Shown: positions 23,263 to 35,200 of the stretch, one piece after another
How the letters are laid out: every line of letters starts with the position of its first letter
Position numbering within the stretch: position 1 is the first letter of the stretch
Assembly (NCBI GenBank): GCA_902786365.1
Contig: CADACD010000018.1
Location: 1-44,112 of the forward strand
DNA: 44,112 nt
DNA from: an uncultured Lachnospiraceae bacterium
GTDB taxonomy: Bacteria > Bacillota > Clostridia > Lachnospirales > Lachnospiraceae
Reading direction: 5' to 3'
The notes under the pieces: model-generated
Databases searched by the model: none
What the model saw: only the letters and a program-made list of their open reading frames with translations
What the model was told of the DNA's origin: nothing
Position numbers and translations under genes: made by a program

Positions 23263-26200
23263 ATGATGAAAAGAAAAAAATCTATACTAAAAAATATCGT
23301 CGCATGGGTTGTTGTACTCTGTCTGTTAATGAATACTTTGCCTTCTGAGTTTACGTTTTCGTTGTTAGAGGCAGTTTCAGCGAAAGGATTTGATTTCGAC
23401 TCGGATGCTCTGTCGAAGGTAGAGATCAAGAATGGAAGTTTGCAGGAAACAATATATAAAATATCTTCCTCTTCTTCTGAAAATGATCCGGGGCAGGGCA
23501 AGATAACTTTGGATAAGGATTATTCAGAGAATCTTATAATCCCCGATAATACAGTTGTGGTAATAGACCTGTGCGGTCATACGTTAAGTCCTGTTTATTC
23601 GGGAGAAGAAAATCACATTGCGGTTTACGGTACACTGAAAATCATTGATTCGATCGGTGGCGGTGCGCTTTCTTCTGACGGCTCAAGCGATATCCGTGCA
23701 ATTACTGTTGTCAGCGGTGCCAAGCTTGTTATTAACGGTGCGGAAATAAAGAATTATCACAGCTCGGGTAATGGCGCTGGCGTAAGAGTAGAGGATAACG
23801 GATACTTCAACATGATAAGCACTAAGTTGACTGGAAACAGCAGTGAGCTACAGGGAGGCGCTGTCTATGCGTTCAATGCCAATTCTGTAGATTTTTCAAG
23901 TGGTGAAATAAGCGGAAACTCCGCTCTCAACGGCGGAGGTATTGCTTTCTATCGTTCTGACAGCATATCCGAGAATTCCGTTTACACGCTCACAAATCTC
24001 GCCGTAACCGGAAACAATGCCACGGAGAACGGTGGCGGTATTTATGTTGAAAGTCCGATTTTCGTATCTATAGAAAATCTTACTGTCGACAACAATATCG
24101 CACAGAAAAACGGCGGCGGATTTTTCTTTAACAGCACGGCTTCTTTGACTGTTGATGCCGAAAGCAGTATCAGCGGCAATACGGCGGCGGAGAACTACGG
24201 TGGCGGTGTTTATTTCTATGCTTCTACTGTACTCAAGGGTTCGTCCTTTACTTTAAATGGCGGTAAGGTTAACAATAACACTTCAAAAAATAACGGCGGC
24301 GGTATATATTTCGTTGCGGCAGATGCATCCACCAAGCCTCAGTTCGTTCTCAACAGTGGTGAGATAAATGGAAACAGTGCCGGCTCGGCAGGTGGCGGAG
24401 TATATATGTACAGAAAATCCGATTTCACCATGAACGGAGGTTCCGTTGCTAACAATTCCGCACAGAACAACGGTGGCGGAATATTTGTAGAAGGCGGTCT
24501 TAACGGCGCAAATGCTTCGAGCTTCACGATGAACGGCGGAGTTGTTTCGGATAATACTCTTACCGCCGATACGAATACACGTTACGGTGCCGGAGTTTGG
24601 GTTGGAAACTATACAAACGTAAACTTAAACAAGGGCGAAATAACACGGAATACGAAAGCTTTTCTTGGCGGCGGTCTTTACGGACCAAATAACTGTGTGA
24701 TAAACGTGTGTGACGGTATGATAATTTCACAAAACTCGACTTATTCAGGCTATGGTCAAACTTTAGGTGCAGGTTTGTATTTTGGTCAGTATGCGGTCTT
24801 TGTAATGACCGGAGGAAAGATTGACTCAAACTATTGCGAAACGGAATCTTGTGCTGGCGGTGGTTTACATATCGCATCGAATGCCCGTGAAATTACGATC
24901 TCCGGAGGAGAGATCACAAATAACAAAATCTACGGAAGCGGTGCAGGTATATTTGTTAACAGTGCGGTTACGATTAACGGTACTGCACGGATTGCCGGAA
25001 ATGAGGCACTCGGAAGGTACTCCAACTCTGGAGTCCACGGAGGAGGTGCAGTTATAAGCGGTACTCTCGAATTGGGCGGTGAAGCCGTAATAGAAAATAA
25101 TGTAGGTAATAATTGTGGCGGAGGAGTTTACTGCACGGGTTCTGTCGAAATTCGTGACGAGGCGGTTGTCCAAAATAATACCGCTTTGTATAATTCTGGC
25201 GGCGGTTTGTACATAGTTCAAGGCGGCAATACTAGTGCGGTGCAAAATTTTTCACTTAAAATGAAGGGCGGTAAGGTAATAAATAACACTGCTAACTATA
25301 CAGGAAGTACCAATAGTTATGGCGGCGGTATCTATATAATTACTAATAAAAATATATATTTGACCGGCGGTGTAATCAGTGGCAACACAGCGGCATACGG
25401 TGGCGGTGTGAGTATTGTGGGAAATGCCGGCAATACAGCAGCAGAGGTTTCAACAAATATGGAAATCTCCGGAAATACCGCACTGTTAAGTGGCGGCGGA
25501 GTTTTTGTCGGTAGCGCAGCACGTTTGGAACTTTATAACGGAGGAAAGATAATTAACAATATTGCTGAGAGTTACGGAGGCGGTGTTTTTGTGCAGCAGA
25601 ATTCACGTAGAGATTTCCTGAATGCTCAAAGTGGATCGGAAACGGAGGATGAAGCTCTCGAGATTCTCGGCGGAGAGCTTCATGATAACACTTCAAATCT
25701 CGGAAGAGACTTCTATGTTGAAGAAACGTTCACAGGAACTTATCTTCCGGCTTATCTCTCTGTTACAAAGGCAAGTTCCATGGAAAATGCATCGGAGTCT
25801 GCGTACTGGCACGATGAAACGACCGGCGGTATTAGTTATGATGATTTGAGCAATAAGACTAAGGTCGATAACGGTGAAACTCCACAATACAGTGCATATA
25901 CATTTAATAATGTAACCGAAGCCGTAGCTTCCATCGGTGATGAAACTTTTTTGAGCGTTCAGTCTGCAATTGATGCTATAAAAAATGAGCAGGTTTCCAG
26001 AAACGATATTGTTCTTCTGAAATCTAATATCGAAAGTGTAACCGTACCGGAGGGTATTACCGCAAGCCTTGACCTTAACGGAAATGTACTTTACGGTTCT
26101 GTCGGAAGCGTTATTACAATTCAGAAGTACGCAAAGCTTACGGTTAAGGATACTGTCGGCGGCGGTATAATTACAAAGGGTAAAGGAACTGTTAACAGCA

Positions 26201-29200
26201 ATAATCAAAACTGCGGCGGTGGCGTCTATATACTGTCGGGTACGTTCGTTATGGAAAGCGGTACGATTAGCGGAAATAAAGCTCAATGGGGTTCTGCTGT
26301 CTATGTGAATAACGGTACTTTCGAAATGACCGGGGGTACGATTGAAAACAATAGGTACAGTGCCACTAACAGTGCAATTTATGCTGATGGTACTTCCAAA
26401 TTAACAATATCGAATGCCGTTATAACAAACAACGATTCAAGAGCTATTTATATCAACGGAGGAAGTATAACGGCGGAGATTAAGGATTCCACACTGAGCA
26501 AGTGTGGATTAGCAGTACATGTACAGAGTTGTAAAACGGTCACCATTGAGAATTGCAATATTATTGAGAATAAAACAAGCAATACCGATTGGGGTGCTGT
26601 TCGTGTAAATACAGGAACGGTATATATAAAAGATACTGTTATAAAAAATAATACTTCGCCATACTGTGCAGGCCTTTTTATTTCAGGCGGCTCTGTTCAC
26701 CTTGACGGTGTTGAAATCACGGAAAATATAGCAACTTTTGCTCCGACCGATGGAACGGGCGTTCCCGGAGGTGTGCGTGTTTATAATGCACATCTTTATA
26801 TGAAAAACTCAAAGGTTTACAACAACCAATCCGTATCATACGGAAGTGATATGTGTATAGGGGTAAATGCTTATTTCCACAATGAAACAGACGAAACTAC
26901 AGATTGGAGAACCGCTGAGAGCTTTGGGCTTGACGACTATAATAGTTGGTTGGATGAATCGACCGGTAAGTATTATGTTTCGGATAAGAGTCTGCATGAC
27001 GCCAGCATAGCGGATTTTGAAAATGTTTCCGATATGGTATTGACAAATCCGAAAGACCGAGCATCAATTGCTTACTTCCTTACAGCAAAAAAAGCCCCGG
27101 ACGGTAATGACGGCGATGATTATGTTGCGGAATTTGAGGATAACAATCAGAAGTTCGTCACTCTCGGTGCGGCTATTTCCGCCGCAGAGAAACGTGGCGA
27201 TGAGGTTACTACGATAAAACTCCTCAAGGATATTTCGGAAAATAACGTAGTACGTTCAAGCGATACCAAAATTACGATTGATCTCTGCGGTCACACGATA
27301 ACCTCGGTTGTCGGTAAAACAAATATATTTTCAATCAACGGCGGTGATCTTACTCTTAAGGACAGCGCAGGCGGCGGAAAGCTCGTTCCTGCCGACAAGA
27401 CGAAAAACGATATCAGTATGACCCGTGCGATATATATCGGAAGAAACGGTAAATTCACTCTCGAAGGCGGCGAGATTTCCGGCTTTGACTATAACGGTGA
27501 CGGTGCGGCAATTTATTGTGCTCCCGGTACTTGTGAAATAAATATCAATGGCGGTACAATCAAGGATAATGCGGCATCGGGCAGCGGCGGTGCAATTTAC
27601 ATTCCTGCTAATGTCATTAACAGTGCGAATGTATTTAATATGACCGGCGGAAATATTTCCGGCAATACTGCCGTAAGCAACGGCGGCGGAATTTATATGA
27701 ATGTTAATAATGCATCAAGTAATACCTCAAAGCTGACGATTAGCGGCGGCGTCATAGAAGATAACCATGCCGGTAATCAGGGCGGAGGAATCTGGTTCTA
27801 TGGCGCCAATAATGCGAATAACAAAAGCGAATTTGCTGTTTACGGTTGTGAAATCAAAAACAATTCGGCTTATACCGGCGGTGCAATATATGCTTATAAT
27901 GCAGGATTTAATTCACCGTTTATTTTGGGTGACGAAAGCAAGACTACGATAATCAGCGGAAACTCTTCGACTTATACAGTTGGCGGAGTGCAGATACGCA
28001 ATGATAGCGCTGATGCAGAAGGTGTCGTTATATGTAATGTTGAGTTTAAGGAGAATACTGCAACAAGCGCTTATGGTGCAATGTATGTTTATTCGCGTAA
28101 TGTTTCGATAAAGAATTGTGCTGTTCATGATAATTTATCAAGAAGCTATTGTGCCGGAATCGATATATTCTCCGGAAAATTCACTGTTGAGGACTGTGAG
28201 TTCTACCGTAATGTAGCTCAAAACTCAGGCGGTGGGTTGTACATTGATAATCCGCCTACAAGTTTTTATTCGGGCGAAAGTTGCATAAAAAACTGCAAAA
28301 TGTACGAAAACTGTGCAAACTACGGTTCGGGTGTGTATGATACCAGCTTAGACGATGTTATCTATGAGCGCTGTGAGTTTTATAAAAACTTTACCCAGGG
28401 TAGTAGTTCGGGCGGTCCGGCGATGTGTTTTAGCGGCAGGACAACGGCACGTACCAAAACAATCCTTAACTGCAGTATTCACGATAATACCACTAACAGC
28501 GGTTCGGGAGGTGGAATCATAACTACCTCTGCAGGCAATGTGACCATACGCTTAGAGAATACCGAAGTTAAAAATAATTACGCCTCGGCAAGCGGCGGCG
28601 GTATTTGTTTTAGCGATAGTGAAAAACACACTCTTATTCTCGATAGCGGTACGACGATTTCCGGGAATAAATGCGGTGGTTCCGGCGGCGGAGTTTATGT
28701 TTCATCAGATCTTGTAATTAATGAAGGAGCCGTTATTGAAAACAATACCGCTACGAACAGCGGCGGCGGAGTTCATTTTTCAAATTCAGGTTTTGCATTG
28801 AATTTTACAATGAACGGAGGAGAAATTAGAAACAATGAATCGCTCGGAGTAGTAAACGGAAACAGTTATGGCGGCGGCGGCGTATGTATTTACAACCAAT
28901 CGTTTACGAGTGTGACAAATGTAAAATTCTCTGAAGGAAAAATCAGCGGTAATTCCGGTAAGTATGGAGGAGGCTTATCAATTTGCAATTACAACTCCGA
29001 TCGTGTTGTTACAGTGGTAAGAATATCCGGTACCGAAATTTCGGATAACATTGCGACATATAACGGCGGCGGAATTTATTGTAAAAATTATACGAGTGAC
29101 ACAATACTTTCCGATACGGCTGTCGTTAAAAATAATTCCGCAGGAAGCTATGGCGGCGGCGTATATGTTGCCGGTGTACAAACGGACTTTAAAATGGCTG

Positions 29201-32200
29201 ACGACGGCGGAAAGCTTTACGGAAATACAGCCCCACTCGGTAACGATGCGTATATTTTATACAACGCTTCATACAGAAACTCTAATCTTTATCTCTCAAA
29301 AGCTTCAGAGATGTTTAAAGACGGAGATGGGTTTACTGCGACAGGCTGGCTGGAAGAGGTGAGCGGAGCGGTCTATACCGATCCGGTAAAAATAAAACCG
29401 CTTGGCAGAAGCTACGCTTACACCCTCCGCTATCGCAGATCGGGAAAGGTTGTTGCAGTCTATAACGGCGAGGAATATTATTCCGTTCAGGAAGCGGTAG
29501 ATGCTATACAAAACTCAAGTGATTCTTCCGGTACTATAATAATGGTAGACGATTCTACAGAATCAGTAACAGTAGGCTCCGGATCGAACATAACGCTTAA
29601 TCTGAACGGTCATACACTCAAGGGCAGCGGTATTTCGGCAATCACAAGCAGAGGAGAACTTGAAATCATTGACGAGAAAAAGGACGTAACCGCAGGAAGT
29701 AATTCCTATACTGCGGGTACGGACACGGGTAAAATTACCGGAACTGCTGCAAAGGCAGGTGGTGGAATTCTTGTTCTCAGTGGCAAGGTGACATTGAAGA
29801 GCGGCATGATCTCAGAATGTTTAGCAGGCTCGGGAAGTACAGACGTAACATACGGCGGTGCGGCAGTCGCAGTCTCAAGCGGAGAGTTCGTGCTTGACGG
29901 CGGAACAATCTGTGACAACACCGCTTATCACGGCGCGGCTGTTCTTGTACAGAAACTGGCGGCTAAGTTCACGATGTACAGCGGTTTGATTGAAAACAAC
30001 CACACATCAAAGAGTGAAGAAAGCACGACCACAGGTCAGGGTGCAATATTCAACAATGGCGGTAAGGTCAACATTCTCGGCGGAAAAATTTCGGGCAATG
30101 AAGCAAGCTACGGTGCGGCAGTGTATAACAGTGGCGGAACGACTATCATTGCCGGAAACGATGAAAATTCCAAGCCTGTTATTTCCGGTAATACTGCCGG
30201 TTACAGAGGCGGCGCTATCTATTTGAATACCGGAACAGTTATAACGAGCAATACTATCATCACAGGAAACAAAACCACCATGGCTAAAAGCCCTATCCTG
30301 ACAACTCCGGACGGACTTTCCCAGTCATCGGGCGGAGCGATTTTCGTGGCAGGAGGTTCTCTGAATGTCTGTGACGGTACCGTAATAAAAGGAAACAAAG
30401 CCGTAAGAGGCGGTGCTATATATCAAAGAAACGGCACAGTCAACATCAGCGGAAGCAATACCGTCATAACCGGAAATATTGCTCAGCTCGGAGGTGGCTG
30501 CGCACAGAATCCTCTTCCGGGCAACACGACAACTACGATGACTGTAAGCGATGGTGCATCGGTCTATGCGAATAAGTCAACCCTGACAATCGCAGGAAAC
30601 GATTTCTATTCCGCATGGGAGGGCACAAACTCATACGATAATCAGCTTGGAAACAGTGCTCAGAATACCCCGAGACTGAATCTCCTTTCCGCTTCTACCA
30701 TGAGCGTAGGTGACGTATATAATGTTTGGAAAAACGACGCTTACAGCGGAAATCAGAGAACAGGTAAGGATCTTGTTTCTGGTCAGTACATTACTGCTGA
30801 AGTGAATCTGGCAAAGGATGTTCAGATAACGGCGGCATACTACGAAGCAGAAGTATCAACGAATATTGATAGTAACTACAGAGTAGAAGTATTAAGTATT
30901 TCTGAAGTTATCGATGGAACGGCGGAATTTGATGCAGGTCAGACAGTCTCGTCTCAGAAGTATGACGATGCATTGCCGTATGAGAAAACCGCAAAGCAAG
31001 CTCTTGAGGAAGGACTTCCAGGAGTGTCACAGTCAAGCGAAACCTACATGTATAACGGCAAAGTTTACAATTATATTGAATATAACGGTAAAAAATATGA
31101 ACAGACTCAGGCTGTCGAGTGGTGGCCTGGCAATGATTCCGGTGGCAACAACAACATAGTAAGAACCTATGATAAGCTGTTTTATACACTTCTGATTTCT
31201 CATGAATCTACAGTGGAGAATTTGGAGGACAGAGATTATCACGTTCAGCTGAATATCAAAGCTGTTTTGCCGTGCAGTGCAGAGGAAGCAACGTTTGTTG
31301 ACCTCGAAGGCAATGGTCTTGTAAATGCGACCGTCACTCCGAGTACGGACGAAAACGGAAATCCGATACAGATACTGACAGGATACTGGAATAATACTAT
31401 AAGCTTTGCTAATGCGGCGTCGGGAAGAATTACGGAAAACCTAAACATTTATGTTTACGGAATGAAAAACGGAGACGTTCTTAAGCCAACGTTTGAGTGT
31501 TGGTTTGGCGGTAACGATACAGATCCTCATGCAGAATGTGCTTCGAATTCGATAACGGTTTCAGCGGCTCCTAAATATAACGTGACGATCCTAAATAACC
31601 CCGAGCTTACCTATACAAGCTATTTTGATACAAAATACGGAGTTGAAACAACGTCCTCTTCCGCCGAAAGCGAAGATGTCGTTTACGGAGTAATGCTTGG
31701 ATACGGTGTTACTGTCGAGTTGTACAATGAGCCATCGACAAAGTCACGAAAGGGTATTGAGATTCCGGCTGACGGTCTGGAATTTGATATAAGCTTTAAA
31801 GGCAAACTTTTCGATAGCGGCGGAAATGAGGTCGCAGATGCGGTTGATGCTCCGACAGTTTGGGCGTATAAAGAGAACAACACTTCCTATTTCGGGCGAG
31901 CGATAGGTTCAAATGTCGATATGGTTAACATGAACTGGGATGATGAAGATGCAGATACAAAGCGATCTTATTATGCTTACGGTGCGGCACCATATAATAC
32001 GGGTAATAATAGTGACTCATGTTATGACGGCGGAGGATGGACGATTTCAAAATCCGCGGATCAGACGGGTTCAAACGAGTCGAAGTTGCACGTTAAAATA
32101 GACGGATACAATTTTATCGGTGATAATGATACCGATCCGAACAATAATATTGTTCCTAATCAATATGCCGGCGGCGTAACCAGCAATATTCTTAATTCAA

Positions 32201-35200
32201 AAGCAGTAGAGGCATTTTCGGCAGGATATATCCAGGTAATACTTCCTCTTAACGACCTTGATGCAGATAAGCTTTCAAACGGTTATTATCAGATTTATAT
32301 GGATTCTGTAGTATCCGGTCTTGACGCAAAGGGAATAACTGGTTTGGCCTATGAGGATGTCCTTGATGAATATCCGTATGAGTGCGGACTTAGTGATAGC
32401 GAAAAAGAGACAGATTTACAGGCAATGAATACGTATTACTCATATCCTGACACAGACACATTAAAAACAAATCGTCTTGCAGTAAACGAAACCAGATATG
32501 CAGATAATTATGAGTCTGTGGAACGTGGACTTTTGGTGTTCAACGGTTCGGGTACGGGTGGCAATTCGATGTCTAAAAATAATCTGTTTAACGACGAAAA
32601 AAATGTTCACATCAACGGTTCTACCGTTGCTACAGATACAGGGCGTGGAGAGACACCGTTAAATTCAACCGTATTCATCGAGGGAAACGCAAACTTCGGC
32701 AGTCAAGTAATAAATACTTCCGATACAAATGCGGGTGAACATTACTATAAGAATGAACAGAATTACGATACTCAGCTGTTTAATATAATTGAGTATAACT
32801 ATATGACAGCGATTAATATTCTGCAAAAATTTGATGCTGATGCTTTTACTCCGGTTGGCACAGAGCCTGTAATAAACCAGAGAAGTGGCACTCAGGCACT
32901 TAACGGTTCATTCAGTTTTTCACTGAACGGTGGAACTCCGTCTTGGCTGGATAGTGCTGCGAAAAATTACACATTGACAATTTTGTATGCAGCGAAGCCT
33001 GATGGAACAAATTGGGAGAAAGTTTCAACAACCGATACTTCAGTTACACCTGATGTTACTTACGATGATGGCGGTACGGCAGATATGGATAAGTACAGAG
33101 AAGAAAATCTGATTTATTTTGAATCACTGGATGATCTTCATGCTTATCTTGGTGATGATGCAAAATGCGTGGCAATTCTTTATCAGTTCCGTAATTTCTG
33201 TATGAGATCAGGCTACAATGTGACTGCCCGTGCTAAAATGACTGTTACAGGTGACTTCGATAAGGTTGGTAAAACATACTGCACTACCAATGACGTAAGA
33301 GAATGGATTACATATCGTCCGTATTACAAGATGTACTATTATGAAAACTCGCTTGATCAGAACATCTATACCTTTAATTGGCATGATATAGATTACGATG
33401 AGAAGGACAGAGGTGAAGATTCCGAAGAAAAGGTCAAGGCTTACGGTGCTGTTCTCGCTTCCGGTTCGGGCTATGAATCACTGAACTATTATACTCAGGA
33501 CGGTAAGTTCGAAGTGGATCTTGCTGGTTATTCCAAGGACTATGTAAAAACACGTTACCAGAATGGTACGAAGGTTCAAGGAACTCACGTAGGAGGTAAC
33601 AGCGACAAAAGAAGTCCTATGTTTGACGGAAACACCTTGCTTCTGTATTCTTTAGATACGAGTATCTATATCAATGTTGATACAAAAGTCGAGGGTAGCA
33701 ATACGGTAAAAGAAAACTATAACATTACTTTCGGTGAACGTAATGTAAGATATCGTGTAACACCTATGGCAAAGATTGCAAGTGGTGCCAATAAGAATGA
33801 GCTAGTCCGAAATGGAACTCAGAGTGCTGATATCACTGTTACGCTGAATTTGCCAAAGGGTCTGAACTATCAGGACGGAAGCCTGTCAATAGATTACAGC
33901 AAAAGCGGATACATCGAGGGAGAACTGTCATGGAATACCGAAATTGTAAATAACGATGACGGTACAACCACTGTTAATATTACAACAGTTGTTTCTGATA
34001 TTGATAAAGAAATTCCAGAGATATACTTTGACTGCACTATCGGTGATGCAGAAGATCCGAATAATGATATAAAAGTAAACGGAACATCTCTTTCTGTAAT
34101 CGCCGAGATCCATGCTCAATATTCCGAAAACAGTATCATTGCAGCAGAAACTCATACGGACAGTGCGAATATCACGGTTTCGCTTACTGCACAGGAGGGT
34201 ATTGCTAAGGGCGTTGAAAATACGTTGGTCGAGATTGGGGAAGATATGACCTACACTTTGACCTACGGAAACAACATAAAGTCTTCTATTGCAGAGGGTA
34301 TTGAGTTTGTTGATGTTATGCCTCATAATAACGATGACAGAGGAACTCAATACAGTGGAAATTACAGGATAAAATCCGTTGAACTGAGCTTCACTTCCGA
34401 AAGCGATTATAATACTTTTAAAAACCAATCAGGTAAGCTTATGTTTGGAAAAGATCTTCTACATTGGGACAGCAAGGTTCGTGTATCGGACGATATCCGA
34501 AAGGGCTTTATCGAAAGCATAATAGCCAATAATATAACGGTAGGGTATACGCCAGATGACAGCAATCGCAAGTTGACTTATGATTTCAGCGATGAGGACT
34601 TAATTCCGGGTATTATTTCCGACAGCGGCAATGATATTGAAGCCGCACCTGCTTTGTACGTTTACGTTCCTTCTATCAGCGGTGAACAAAGATTTACCGT
34701 CAAAGTAACAGTTACTCCACTTGACAGTTCGGGTAATTTACTGGAGCGTGGCGGAAAAACTCAGATTGGAGGAAACGAATATCACAACAGTTTCTTCTAT
34801 CGAAGCGTAAAGAATAACAAACCTATTGAACCTCTTAATTCAAACGAAGTAGGAATATCGGTCATCAATAGGGTTATATCCGGTGTTGTTTGGATGGATC
34901 AGGATTGTGACGGTATGTATAATACTGCCGAAGCGGTAGAGACAAATAACAGCAACGAAGATAATGAGAAGAAGGCACAGGAATATCCTATTTCCGGAAT
35001 TACAGCAACGCTTTATAAGTTTACCAATGAAAACACCTTAGAGGATGCTTATAATATTTTGGGTCATAAAGTTGAACCTGTAAAAACCGATAAGAACGGA
35101 AAATACAGCTTTGACAATCTTCGCGAAGGAGATTATATTGTGGTATTTACCGATGAGAAAAATGAGTATCGGTATCAACATAATCCGAATGATGAGAACG

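Noticed and set aside
23900-30700. Dense Gly-rich short repeats that look like a repeat array.
   Set aside because: They are in-frame protein repeats of variable length without constant spacers, not a CRISPR array. No cas gene is present.
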